Shown: piece by piece, positions 1-10,861 of the stretch
Numbering within the stretch: the stretch's first letter is position 1
Layout: each line of letters begins with the position of its first letter
Assembly (NCBI GenBank): GCA_028564705.1
Contig: JAPXFQ010000075.1
Location: 2,170,001 to 2,234,000 of the forward strand
From: Apricaphanius iberus
Taxonomy: Eukaryota; Chordata; Actinopteri; Cyprinodontiformes; Aphaniidae
Direction: 5' to 3'
DNA: 64,000 nucleotides
Position numbers and translations under genes: made by a program
Notes under the pieces: model-generated
Seen by the model: the letters and a program-made list of their open reading frames with translations, nothing else
Databases searched by the model: none
Told to the model about the DNA's origin: nothing

Positions 1-846
1 TTTCATGCCAATTTTTTAATATAAATCTTTTCTCCATTTTTATTTTGGAAAAAAAAATGCTTTTATTTCAATCATCCTTTCTTGGAGTTGACCTCAATTC
101 AAAGTCCAAATAAATACACGTTGTAAAACATGGTTGTAAAACAAGATGAAAGATATTGGGTGGGCTGACATCAATTTATTTCATGGAAACCAAGGAGTTT
201 CATTTGAATTTTTGTTTTACTTTTCTTATATCTGTCACTAAACAGAAAATGTAATATATCGATATGATCTATAGAGCTGAGTATCAATTTCAAGAATTGA
301 TGCAATTCCAATTCTCGAGTTAGAATCAGTTATCACAATCTGATCCAATCTATTTGAGTTCTATATTGATATCTGTCAGTGCTTTTAAAAACGTATATCT
401 GAGCCGTTAGCTTAATTGTATGCCTGTAATTCAGTGACGCAACAATGGGTGGAGTTACAGTTCATCGAGGAAAACTCTATTAACCCTTTTAGACGCAAGT
501 CTTAAAATACCCGTCTGGACTTGTTCCTTCTTTTCTAGCTGTAAAAAGAGAAAACAATGTTGAACAGTTAAATACATTTTCGGACATCTGAATCGCTTTT
601 TTGGAATTTTTTTAGATTCAATTTTATTTTTTTTTTTTTTCAACACAGAACTAATAGTTGATATATTGGTGGCCCTAGTTGTTACCGGTGCTCAAATTAC
701 TATAGAACACGAATGAATGTATCTTTTTCACTCACCCTATTAAGTGAACTGCGTAATAGTACCATATCATGGTTCTTATTGTACTGTGGACTCATTGATC
801 TATTTCCATTTCTTTGCTGACACCAGTTTGTGTCTCGATCCTGCAG
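1..846 (+). other. tada2b: 3' part of tada2b intron upstream of the last exon
   Basis: AT-rich sequence with no supportable coding exon. It ends in the acceptor ...ctgcag at 841-846, directly before the conserved tada2b exon. The first coding exon (ZZ zinc finger and first half of SANT) must lie left of the window. A stretch near 270-400 with repeated gaattg/aattgat words resembles the subterminal regions of hAT elements seen elsewhere in the window, but no boundary can be fixed. Confidence 0.75.
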
Positions 847-2058
847 GAGGACATGGCCGCACATGTCGGACCTTCCCGAACCCCGCAGGAAGTCATGGAG
901 CATTACGTCACCATGTACATCCACGGTAACTTGGGTAAAGCCTGCATCCCGGACAGTATTCCCAACAGAGTAACTGACCACACTTGTCCAAGCGGGGGCC
1001 CCCTATCGCCCAGTCTCACCACCCCGCTGCCCCCGCTGGACATAAGCCTGGTCGAGCAGCAGCAGCTCGGCTACATGCCTCTGCGCGACGACTACGAAAT
1101 CGAGTACGACCAGGATGCAGAGAAGCTGATCAGCGGCCTTTCGGTCAACTACGACGACGAGGATGTGGAGATCGAGCTGAAACGGGCCCACGTGGACATG
1201 TACGTTCGCAAGCTGAGGGAGCGGCAGCGGCGCAAGAACATCGCCCGCGACTACAACCTGGTGCCTGGGTTCCTCGGCAGAGACAAGAAAGACAAGGAGA
1301 AAGAGAAGCCCGGAGGGTTGCAGGTCGTAGGCGGTTCTGTCCCTGCGGGTGGAGCGGGAGTATGCAGCACTGCAGTCGGATCGGCGTCGACCACGGTGGC
1401 TGTGTCCGGCCCTCTTCCGAGCACCCCCAAGAGAAAGATCACCAAGGAGGAGAAGGAGCAGCGGGTGAGATTACGGGCGCTCTGCCAGTTCATGGCTCAT
1501 CGGGAGTTCGAGGAGTTCTTCGAGAACATGCAGAAAGAACGGGCGCTGAGGGCCAAGGTGCGCGAGTTGCAGCGCTACCGCCGCAACGGCATCACGCGCC
1601 TGGAGGAGTCGGCCGAGTACGAAGCCGCTCGTCACAAACGGGAGAAACGCAAGGAGAACAAGAACGTGGTGGCCTCCAAACGTGGCGGGTCAGGGGGGGC
1701 CGGGCTCGGCTCGGGGATGGGACTCGGTGGCGGTGCCGGCGGGGGAGGAGGCATCACTGGGGGGCTCGGAGTCGGAGGTGGGATCAAGGAAGAAGGCAAG
1801 GACGGCGAGTTTGCAGCCATCGAGAACCTGACTGGGTTCGAGCTCCTGTCAGATAGGGAGAAGGTGCTGTGCAACTCCCTCAGCCTGAGCCCGACACGCT
1901 ACCTGACTGTCAAAACCATCATCATCAAAGACCATCTGCAGAAACGGCAGGGCATCCCGGCTAAGAGCCGGCTGCCCAGCTACCTGGACAAGGTCCTCAA
2001 GAAGCGCATCCTCACCTTCCTCACGGAGAGCGGCTGGATATCCAGAGACGTCTCATAG
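847..2058 (+). CDS. tada2b: Transcriptional adaptor 2-beta (ADA2B), last coding exon
   Basis: ADA2B links the GCN5/PCAF acetyltransferase to the rest of the SAGA histone-acetylation complex in the nucleus. This exon gives 403 residues to a TAG stop. It opens at EDMAAHVGPSRTPQEVMEHY, the second half of the SANT domain, and continues through the conserved VTDHTCPSGGPLSPSLTTPL and LGYMPLRDDYEIEYDQDAE blocks, a Lys/Arg-rich helical middle, and a C-terminal SWIRM domain (about residues 315-403 of this exon, LLSDREKVLCNSL to SGWISRDVS). The exon start is set by the acceptor cag at 844-846; the open frame continues upstream to 814, but that part is intron. Compared with the human protein it carries two low-complexity insertions, one of Gly/Val/Ser/Thr after KDKEKEKPG and one very Gly-rich after NVVASKRG. 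Identity is very secure; the first exon is outside the window. Confidence 0.97.
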   Translation, partial: EDMAAHVGPSRTPQEVMEHYVTMYIHGNLGKACIPDSIPNRVTDHTCPSGGPLSPSLTTPLPPLDISLVEQQQLGYMPLRDDYEIEYDQDAEKLISGLSVNYDDEDVEIELKRAHVDMYVRKLRERQRRKNIARDYNLVPGFLGRDKKDKEKEKPGGLQVVGGSVPAGGAGVCSTAVGSASTTVAVSGPLPSTPKRKITKEEKEQRVRLRALCQFMAHREFEEFFENMQKERALRAKVRELQRYRRNGITRLEESAEYEAARHKREKRKENKNVVASKRGGSGGAGLGSGMGLGGGAGGGGGITGGLGVGGGIKEEGKDGEFAAIENLTGFELLSDREKVLCNSLSLSPTRYLTVKTIIIKDHLQKRQGIPAKSRLPSYLDKVLKKRILTFLTESGWISRDVS

Positions 2059-2140
2059 CGATCCGTCTCGGCTGGATGGAACCACTGCCGACTGTTTTCT
2101 AGTTTTTCTCATTTTTCACTTTGCAGATATGTACAGAGCA

Positions 2141-2146
2141 AATAAA
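2141..2146 (+). terminator. tada2b: Candidate proximal polyadenylation signal of tada2b
   Basis: A canonical AATAAA lies 83 bases after the tada2b stop codon, followed within about 20 bases by pyrimidine-rich sequence. It would give a very short 3' UTR. A distal alternative, ATTAAA at 4632-4637, is also present, so this site may be only one of several. Confidence 0.45.
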
Positions 2147-3383
2147 AACTTTCCCCTCTCTGGAATAATGACAATATTTTCATACAAAGTCTATGAACAA
2201 CAGTGAAAAAAGAGGCTCGGCTCATATTTTGCTGCCTTTGGAAGTATCAAGGATGCCCAACGCTTTTTCAGTTGTACATAATTTCCGCCACAAATCTTGA
2301 TTGATGAATTACGGTATTCTCCAGTTGTAGCTCTCAGCGTAAAAGTTACTCCCAAGCATCGTTATAGAAGTAACAGAACGAAGGACTTAAAACGTGTTCC
2401 GCTCAAACGTTTGAAACCACGCGTTTGCTGTGGAGCCCGTCTGCTGACCTTCTTCGTTTTTACTCTGTTTAAAACCGATTCAGTTGAATCCGTTTAGTGT
2501 TCTTGCACTGGTACCATCACATTTTTTTAGCACTGCTACATTAGCACTGAAAGGGGGGGTGGGGTGGTCAGTAGAGCTAAAGAGAAACGTATTTAAAAAA
2601 AAGGGCTTACTTACTGCAGTGTTTGTCCTCTAGGGGGCACTGCAAATGTTCCTTGAATCAATAACTAGCAGATTTTAAAGTATTTTAAAGTAAATTATTA
2701 CCTTCTGATGTCTGGTTCCTGGGTTTTGTTGAACGTTACACCGTTAATGAAGCGGGATGGGCTTATCCTGATTGAAGTCTGCGCAGACACTGTTGTGATC
2801 GAACCTAACTGGTCCCCAAAAATTGGATGTTGTCTCCCTGCTTTTTTGGGGTTTTGAAATACGAACGTCCCTAAACTCTGATCGGAGAAGAGTACGCAAT
2901 GCGTCATTGGTTCTCGGTCTTCAGAGACGAGTGTTGAACGACTCCTTGACCTCCTGATGAAGATGTGTAAAAAGGCTGCTAGGGTTTCGTTTTTCAAGTA
3001 ACAAAAAAAACCCAACCAAGAAGAAGCAAACCGCATCACAGATCACACACACCGTACTTTAAAGCGGCACAATCCCACGTATCACTGGGGCCAGACTTCC
3101 TTGTATCCTGGGGCGGAGCTTTATTTCGTAAGCTGTCTCAGAAGGATGGAGCAGACGAAGAGAAGGATTTTTCACTAGATCAGCCAACCCCATTAGTCCC
3201 CTATAGGATTAAGGACTAGAAACTGAGACGGCCATTAAAGGAAGTTGATTTTGCGTGCCTTATAGCATTGGTGTGTCGTCCTTCCCGGCAGTGTTCCCTT
3301 CACCTTTGGAACTGCAACCGCAGTTAGCTGCGGGTGCGGTAGCTTTTTATTTCGATCCCTCATTTCCCTTCCAACCCACCTGG

Positions 3384-3387
<4 letters not shown>

Positions 3388-3424
<37 letters not shown>
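3388..3424. repeat. (TA)n microsatellite
   Basis: About 18 uninterrupted TA units. Confidence 0.95.
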
Positions 3425-3427
<3 letters not shown>

Positions 3428-4027
3428 GCTCAATCTGACTCACCATGTTTATGTTTGTGATGGTAGGACAGAAGAGATGTCATTCTAGCAGCAACTAGTT
3501 GCCAAGGAAACTCTGGAAGGTCAAGAAGTCACTGAATTACTGAATAAAACATTGAGGCTTTTTTTTTTCTTACACATCTTTGCCAGGGGAGCCAATGTCT
3601 GTCTGAACCTGAAGTAATTGGTTAATTTAGCTCTAAAAGCACCTGTCTAAATATGCATTACACCTTTTTTTTTTTTTTTTTCTACTACATGCTACAATAA
3701 GGGTTAAAAAAAAAGTTCTCTTGTCTGCCTCAGGTTGTGCATCAAAACCAAGTTTTCCCTGCTGCCAAAGTTACTCATTCTGAGGGTTTTCTCTCGGTCT
3801 TTAGGTCAGATTCTGAAAAGCATTACTGGATACTTTCTTTGCGTGTCACAGATTTTTATGTTCATGTTTCTCCTTTTTAAGCTAAATTGAATCCATCAAG
3901 CTTGATAAAGCAGTAATTTTCACCCAGCAGCTGTTGAAAAGAAAAGCAAATCTGAACAGATGCTGGAACAGCTACATCTGTTGCGTATAGATGCAGTTGC
4001 AGTTGCCCTTGCAAGGGCTTGGAAATT

Positions 4028-4036
4028 GTTTATGGA

Positions 4037-4076
<40 letters not shown>

Positions 4077-4088
4077 TACTCCATAAAC
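4028..4088. repeat. AT microsatellite inside a perfect 10-bp inverted repeat
   Basis: GTTTATGGAG at 4028-4037 and its exact reverse complement CTCCATAAAC at 4079-4088 enclose an almost pure AT/TA tract, so the whole 61 bases can fold into one long hairpin. Confidence 0.9.
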
Positions 4089-4640
4089 ATATGTGTCCTT
4101 TTTTCATTGTTTTTGATAATATCCATTGAATGTAACAAGGTTTCAACCGTTCTACAAAAATTATTGTATCCAAATAATGAATGTATTCCTATTGCAAAGA
4201 GATGGAAAGTGTTGGGTAAGGAAAAAAGAGCCTAAAAAAAAGTATACACCCCATGTGGACAAATTTAAGTTGAAGTCCTCAGTTTTCCTGAAACATATCT
4301 ACGTATACTAATGACACCTGCTGTTCCCAGGTGTGTGTACAGAAAGTGTTAGAGTTGAATTTAAAAAAAAAACCCGATTGGAGGTTTAAAGAAAAAATTT
4401 ATTGGAATGGAAAGTTTAAAATTTTGAATGTTTGGTGTCTAAGTTTCTTTCCAGCTGTTTGAGTTTTAATCAGCATCCAGTCAACCAGTCTCAAAGTGGA
4501 AACTACTGGAAGGAAATTGTTTTAAAGAGAGTATGAATGCTTACCTATATGAACCAAATGTAAATAATTTGTAAGATAAGAAATGTGTAATGTACAGTAT
4601 TTTGTGGCATGTAAATTTTTATAGGTTTTGTATTAAAAAC

Positions 4641-6225
4641 TGATTTTTGACTAAATGGATGGGGTTTTTTTCTACAATATACTGGCATCGTGCCACGGAG
4701 CTGTTTTACTTTACTCTGTTGAACATAAAATATATGTAAAATACAGGATTAAAAGTGCAAATATTTTCTATATAGTCTTCTGGTCACTGAGAAAAACAAA
4801 TTTCCGATGGAGACGTTGGTCCTGTTAAATCACACAGGAGGGGTTAAACAGGAAGTGAATGAGAGCTGCATGCTGATGAGATTCCTTTGGTTACAACGTG
4901 TACCTTCATCAAGGGAAGAAAATATCTGATTTAAAGTCACTGTGTACCACCTTGTGGCAGGAGGGGGGACCATCAGCGACTGGTAGCAGATTTTTGAAGA
5001 AGCTTATGGTAAAAAGAAAAAGTTGATTGACTTGTAGAAGAGCTGTGTTATGTTTAAACAAACTTGGCACGTTTATTTAACTAAGGAAGATTGGAGTCAG
5101 CTGGAAGAATCAGGGGAGGTATATCATGCTAGAAACAAGGACCTGTCCCGGGCAAGAAAAGCCAATGTTTTGATGGAAAACTGTTTTTTTACACTACAAT
5201 GACGTCTTAACAAGATTACAATAGTGGGTAAGAAAATCCTTTTTTTCCCTTCTTAATAGATACACCACTGATTGATTACATACAATCTGTAAGATTACAT
5301 ATTTGAACAGTGTTCTGAATAGACCGTTGAAGCATTTAATCATCAAGCATCCTGTCCTGGGTGACCTTTGCTGCATGTCCTCCCCCACTTCTCTCCCTCC
5401 TTAAAAAAAAAACCCCTACAATATATAGTCATACGAACAGTATTGTATTATATCATATTGCCTAAACAGATACTTTGTACTTTTAGGATTGGGCTTAAAA
5501 ATTTTCTTTTTGATAAAGCTTATAATTAGAATGGCTTAGGTTCTCCTGACCTATCTCTGTAGTTATGATGCTACAGGCTTAGACTGTTGGAGGACAGACT
5601 GACCACTTCTCTCTTCTACTACTCTCCACTTGCATTATTTGTTCTTTCAACTGTTAACTTTGTTTTCTGTCAGTGTTTTTCTGTCCATAGTCACTGAAAC
5701 TGGTCTGGTATCCTGCTCAGCGCCAACGGAGCATCAACTCGGATGATGCCCCCAGTGCCCATACATCCTCCATGCCCAGTCATCAATTTTTTTTTTACAT
5801 TCTTTAACTTATTTTTAACATCAGCTCCTTTGTGCCTCTGTTCTATTACATGATTAGTTTCACCTTTTAAGTTGAATTACTATGATAAAATTTTACACAA
5901 TATTCCCATTTTTTGAGTTTCATCTGTATGTTTGTTCTGGAGTTAATGTTGTAACTCAACGAGTCGATGCAATCTGCTGATTCCTTTTGACAGATTGGAA
6001 TCCATGATTGAATTAAAAGAACCTGTAAACTGCCTTGAGATGACTTGTGTTGTGAATTGGTGCTATATGAATTAAACTGAGTTGAATTACGTGTCTACCC
6101 CAGGAAACAAAATGCTTTATTGTTGGGCTCCTTCGTTTCCGTTAACCTTCAACATCTCCTTATTCTCCTACAGATGCTGCCTCGGTAGGGTGCATACCGA
6201 ACGGAACTGACTCTGCGAAGCAAGA

Positions 6226-6258
<33 letters not shown>

Positions 6259-6814
6259 GCAGTTTACTCCAGGTTTCTATGAACGAAGCTCTGGTGAATT
6301 CAATTCCCACTAATCTAAGTGAGGCTTAACAAGCGAGGCTCATGTGTGTCAACATTACTGTGAAGGCAGCCCCTCTCAATATATCCTAGACGGGCAAGCA
6401 TAGAAGGAAAGGAAAAAGTTGCGTTCTTCTTCCAGGCTGAAAAATACTCGTTGCATCTTATGAGCATCTCATATACATCATAACTAATAAAGGAAACACC
6501 AGCTGCATTAAAACAGCTATTCATACTGCATTGTGTATTAGGTGATGTTGCGTTACAGACGGTTTAGTGACAGTGTGCGCCAAGAAGTGCTTCTAACTAT
6601 AAACTTCTAAATACATGTTAATAAATCATCTCTCTTTGGGCAGGTTGAAATAATCTGGAGTTATTAAAACCAGAATATATGACAGAAAATAGCTGACAGG
6701 TTAATAAATGTGTTAGGACATGATTTAAGAAAGGATATAAAAATATTCTAACTACATAAAAACGGTTTCAAGCCTTCAAAATGTCGCATTAATACAGTAT
6801 TTTAATTCACATGT
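4641..6814. other. Intergenic spacer between tada2b and grpel1, first part
   Basis: No gene seen. It holds simple A-runs (5402-5412, 6225-6243), a short TA run (6244-6258) and the dispersed-repeat fragment at 5560-6095. The remainder is featureless AT-rich sequence. Confidence 0.6.
5560..6095 (+). mobile_element. Retroelement-like dispersed repeat fragment
   Basis: Two blocks read like a familiar teleost interspersed repeat: GATGCTACAGGCTTAGACTG near 5568, and a 3' block near 6030-6090 (CTGCCTTGAGATGACTTG, GTGAATTGGTGCTATATGAA, then a TTAAACTGAGTTGAATT tail). The tail of short GAATT-type repeats suggests the 3' end of a LINE or LINE-mobilised SINE. Family not determined. Confidence 0.45.
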
Positions 6815-7040
6815 GTACTTTGTTAACAGTTGTAAGGTACTTTATGGCTATTTGAACACATTTAGACCAGAGAGAATGTTGATTTTATGGCTCCATCTTC
6901 GACAAAAAGATTTTTTTGTGATTAATAATGATGCTTGGTGGGTGGAAGAAAGTTTCTGCCAGCATGGAAAGATTAAATACAGTAATGTTCGTCAAAATGT
7001 TAAAAGAAAAATCTAATTGGAACTAGATTTTAAAAGATGA
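6815..7040. repeat. Dispersed repeat, copy A (partner at 43340-43600)
   Basis: Shares ordered blocks with 43340-43600 in the same orientation, for example CTATTTGAACACATTTAGAC against CTATTTTCACACATTTAGAC, CATGGCTCCATCTTAGACAA in one against a near match in the other, then TTTGTGATTA and a common ACTTTTAAAAGAT-type end. No coding capacity or terminal repeats recognised. Confidence 0.7.
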
Positions 7041-8008
7041 AAGCTATAAAATGTAATTATTTAACCACCTAGAAAACAAACGGCAGCTGCTGCAACAACC
7101 GCTGTCTTAACTTTATATCGGCTGGTGGGTGTGGTGGGAGAGAACATCAGCAGGATACCAGCCCCAGTGTGACATCACCTGGATCGTCCAATCATATTCA
7201 TCAAGCTACACAGCTAGCCTGCTATGGAGTATATGTTGCCACAGTAGATGAGCAGGGCATCAGGTTCACCTCTGTGGTGGAACAGAATCTGGAGAAATGG
7301 AGTGACATTAATCAAACTAAGCCTGCCTTTTGAGATTAGCTGGCTTTGTGGAATATCCCCCTACTGTGTACAATGCATCCATAACTTTTATTAATAATTG
7401 TTCACACAGTCACAAAAAAAGCAAAAAAACACCTCAGACATTTCAGTGTTACTTACTTTACTCCAATTCAGACTTCTGGATGAAAATCGGATCATTCCTA
7501 CATACTGGTAAACGTCATTATTATTATTATTATTATGGAATTAGCCCCACAGCATCTCTGCCTGAGGCTGGTGTATGAGTCATGGTGGCATAGAACTAAC
7601 CATTTTACTGGAGCTGCACAGGGAGCCTTTTCCATCACATCTCAGTTTTAATCCAGTATGAATTTCTAACAGTAAACATTAAAAGACGTCAATAAAAGGA
7701 ATCGTTTGGAATGGAACCAGCAGCAGCACGCTTTCTAGCCTTCACTTAACTTAGATCCAACACGTCTTTATATAAAGCTCTGGGTTAACGATGCTAGTCT
7801 GCTGCAGTCTGTGAAAACGTTGTGTCTGAACAGATCCTGAAAGAACGCAACACACAGTGATGGCTTATTGACCAAACAGGCTGTCCACTGTCCGCATAGA
7901 AAGGTTCCCTGGTCCAGTGTCAGAGTGTGAGGACAGTTTTGGGTCAGTCTGAGTCTGTCATCATCCACTGACCACTGACCCTGCTTTGTTCTACCAGCCA
8001 ATCAGTCC
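7041..8008. other. Spacer and probable grpel1 3' UTR
   Basis: Sequence downstream of the grpel1 stop on the minus strand. No obvious strong AATAAA close to the stop on that strand; TTTATT (AATAAA on the minus strand) occurs near 7387 and TTTAAT (ATTAAA) near 7647. It contains a short (TTA)n microsatellite at 7518-7536. No other gene seen. Confidence 0.5.
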
Positions 8009-8355
8009 CTAGGGAGATTTGGCCACACCCACCAACGCAGGCCTCAGGGTGCGGCCGTGGAGCTTGTAGCCCACTTTGGTCACCACGGCGACGGTCCCGG
8101 GCTCCTTGCCTTCCACGGGCGCGTGGAAGAGCGCCTCGTGCTCGTACGGGTCGAACTTCTGGCCCTCTGGGTTGAGCTTGATGAGGCCGTGCTTGGTGAA
8201 GACCTTCTGGACCTGGACCTCGGTCATCACCAGGCCGTCGTACAGGTTCTTCAGGTGAGGGTTCTGGCTCGTCACTTCCTCCTTGGGGACGCTCTCCGTG
8301 GCCTTCTCCAGGATGTCGGCAACCTCTAAAAGGTCTTTACAGAAGCTCTGGATGC
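8009..8355 (-). CDS. grpel1: GrpE-like 1, mitochondrial: exon 4 (C-terminal)
   Basis: Starts after the acceptor ctcaccag on the minus strand, completes the split Gly codon, and reads IQSFCKDLLEVADILEKAT, then NPHLKNLYDGLVMTEVQVQK, FTKHGLIKLNPEGQKFDPYE, HEALFHAPVEGKEPG, and VGYKLHGRTLRPALVGV to a TAG stop at 8011-8009. This holds the end of the long dimerisation helix, the four-helix bundle and the beta-wing domain that contacts the nucleotide-binding domain of mitochondrial Hsp70. HEALFH and GYKLHGRTLRPA are hallmark GrpE residues. Confidence 0.97.
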
Positions 8356-8634
8356 CTGGTGAGAACGGAGGGCAGAAATCCTGATGAAATGACTCCCATC
8401 AAAGGAATGATTATTAATTGCTTTAAAGGTTCTATCTGGGCTCATATTTCACATCGCGAGGATCTTATACACATCATTAAACACATGCAGCATATTCTTA
8501 AACCACTTTAATAACAACTGAAGAACTTCTGTAGCTCACCCGTGACATCTAGTGGTGCAGAAAGGCAACTGCAAAATCTATGAATTTCAGCTTCAGGTTT
8601 ACGCTGTAGACATTGAATGAAAAGGGTTTTTTAC

Positions 8635-8716
8635 CATATATTTTAGCATCCTCCACCATCCTTTGACTCCTGGTCCTCAGGTTCTCTGTATCTGCTAGAG
8701 CTCTCTTGTACTTTTC
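8635..8716 (-). CDS. grpel1: GrpE-like 1, mitochondrial: exon 3
   Basis: An 82-base exon between acceptor tttgcag and donor GTAAAA on the minus strand. It encodes EKYKRALADTENLRTRSQRM followed by VEDAKIYG, the coiled dimerisation helix of GrpE proteins. The 82-base length (27 codons plus 1) joins in frame with exon 4. Too short to appear as a standalone ORF. Confidence 0.96.
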
Positions 8717-8892
8717 CTGCAAATGCCAAAGTAGATAAATTAAAGCCCAGAAAGGAGGACATGAGAAGACAGAGGAAAACCTTGCTAGCTTATTTTAAAC
8801 CGGGCTCTGCAGAAGTATTTCAAGACTTTCACCCTTCTCACATTTCTCCACAGACATTAAAGCATCTTAGTGGGGGTTTTTATAATTATGGA

Positions 8893-9577
8893 CTAGGGCT
8901 GCAAAATTAATCGGATTTCGATCGTGATCACGATTTTGGTGGCCACAATTAAATGAACCTGATCGTCAACAATATTTACATTCAAAATGCGAGCTCTTCT
9001 GCTTTGTTCTTTATCACACATCGACTCAATCAATATTTTACGAGCCACCGGGGGCAAACGCATGGCTAAAGCTTCATTAAGCTGACCAAATAAAAACCGC
9101 GCACATGCCACTCAGCACTCATGATGGCTGCACTACGCTTGCTACGTAGCAAATGAAAAACAGTATTTGAGCAATGTAGTAGATCCAAATCTCCATTATG
9201 GATCTGACTAGTAAGAACAAAGTTCCCGAAAGTGTACTACTGCCACAGTAAGCAGCCGGTGGATGCTACGCTGTCCCACAATGCAGCGGACGCACCGAAA
9301 TCATAGAAGAAGAAGGACCTAGCTAAAAATGACTAAAGACGAACTGTCAACCATTGATACCGCCGCAGCTTCAGCGGATAAATGTACGTGAAGCGATGTT
9401 ACTGATTACTGTAATAGTTTTTGAACTGATCAAACATTTAAGTTGTTAAGTCATAGCAGACAAAATAACGGCTAGAGGATGGCGGGACCACAGGCGAACG
9501 TAACGTAAACATATGGGTCAACAGAACAGTCATATGGGTCAAAGGACGTGCAAAATGGCGAAGCAGTACGTCTGAAA
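8893..9577 (+). mobile_element. hAT-type element, partial copy 1 (homologous to 45591-46686, inverted)
   Basis: Begins CTAGGGCTGCAAAATTAATC and matches the reverse complement of the 45591-46686 element over much of its length: the GATCGTGATCACGATTTTGG block, the GCTACGTAGCA palindrome, ATCTCCATTATGGATCTGA, and the AAGGACGTGCAAAATGG block near 9543. It keeps a short open frame from ATG 9329 (MTKDELSTIDTAAASADK) followed by GTACGTG, which looks like the first coding exon and donor of an autonomous parent. Homology stops near 9577. Confidence 0.75.
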
Positions 9578-10312
9578 TGTCAAAATTCCACGTTAAGTCT
9601 ATGTTTGAGGCCGTTGAAGGAGCGTCACGGTCTCTGCTGCGCTTTCTGAGTGTTACCTCCGTCAACTTTTCAAGCTTTTCCTTCGTTTCAAGCTTCAAAG
9701 CGCATAACGCTAGCAATGCAGAAGTTCAGCTAGTTGAATTTTTGACGGTCATAAAGGTCTTGACGCAGCACGGCAACCAATCAGAGCGACTCACTGCACT
9801 GTAGTGACGTTGCCCGACGTCGACGCTGCCTAGCCAACCACGATCCCGCGAGTGTTTGAAACATCCAGCAGAGGAAGGCCCGCCTACGAGCTTTGCTAGC
9901 TTCAGCTTAAAAATGTATCTTCTGTGTATCTGCGTCGAACTAGTCGCTTTATGAGCGTTGCTTGACGCTGACAAAGCCTGCAGTCTGAACGAACCATTAG
10001 AATAGATTATCGCGATCCGATTTGATTCAATATGATCCCGTTTGATATAGATATGGGTCAGTGCTATTCAAATTGTTATTTTTGATCCGTTTTCTTCGAT
10101 ACATGTCATATATGCCACTATATGACACAACACCAGGAAAAAAAAAAACGTATAAACACTTTCAGAACTAAGCCTTGACACAGCTGTATGGGCTGTTAAT
10201 TCCAATTTTAGCTTTAAAAAAAAAAAAGAAGCAAAGAAGACTATGTGAAACAAAATGATTTTTGAGCTTCTGAAACAATTCGATTTGAATAATCTATTTT
10301 TTTCAACACAGC
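9578..10312 (+). mobile_element. Composite repeat with a second hAT-like end
   Basis: Not homologous to the rest of copy 2. It ends in a terminal block, ...TCAACACAGCTCT at 10300-10312, whose reverse complement (AGAGCTGTGTTGAAA) matches the element beginning near 63675. ATTATGGT follows at 10313-10320, and ATTATGGA precedes the element start at 8885-8892. The piece may be a nested insertion or the other half of a chimeric element. Confidence 0.5.
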
Positions 10313-10329
10313 TCTATTATGGTGCAATG

Positions 10330-10790
10330 CTTATAAGAATGACCCAGTGAGATGGAAGGATGTGTGGAGCGCATCTGCATTCAAGCCCCATGAATCGCTT
10401 ACGTTAAAGCTGCGGGTCTTTCATCTGAAGAAGCATCCTATTTTCTTGCCCATTTTTCTGTATTGAGTAGCTCTAATTGGGGAGAAGTTTGGCGGTCGAC
10501 AACAGCTTCCAAGTTTTTTCGAAAGACTCAGGTGTGGACTTTGACTAGGCCGTTCTAACGGATCTAACCGAACTTAGTGCTGTAAAGGATGTTGTTCAGA
10601 GTTCAATCTCCGTTCCAGTTTCTTGCAAACCCCAACTTTCTCCCAGATCTTTCCGACGTTTTCCCTGGTTCTAATCGATGCCATTTGTTCTCTCATGTTC
10701 TCTGACAAATCTTAAGAGGCCTTCACAGAACACCTGGATCGACCCTAAAATCAGATTACACACAGTGGAACTCCGATGAATTTAAATAGT
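10330..10790 (-). mobile_element. Tc1/mariner-like fragment
   Basis: Blocks such as AAGAGGCCTTCACAGAACAC and ATTACACACAGTGGAACTCC near 10713-10773 resemble the end region of a DNA transposon very common in fish genomes, whose transposase end is seen on the other strand at 15950-16280. No open frame remains. Family assignment is from memory of the repeat type. Confidence 0.4.
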
Positions 10791-10861
10791 ATTCCTGAAT
10801 TTTGTTTTATTTCAATACATGGAGCTGGAAAAGTTTGGAAAATTACCTTGAAAATGCCAGA

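Larger units (their letters stand above)
2059..4640 (+). other. Probable long 3' UTR / 3' flank of tada2b
   Basis: No protein-coding signal. The AT-rich, T-tract-rich texture and a late block around 4540-4640 (GTAAATAATTTGTAAGATAAG, then TTGTATTAAAAACTG) look like vertebrate 3' UTR ending at ATTAAA 4632-4637. This is inference only; transcript data would decide between this end and the AATAAA at 2141. It contains the TA microsatellites listed separately and poly-T runs near 3558 and 3667. Confidence 0.35.

Noticed and set aside
984..1856. 290-residue frame and other frames overlapping tada2b
   Set aside because: Out-of-frame shadows of the GC-rich tada2b exon; low-complexity Arg/Gly translations only.
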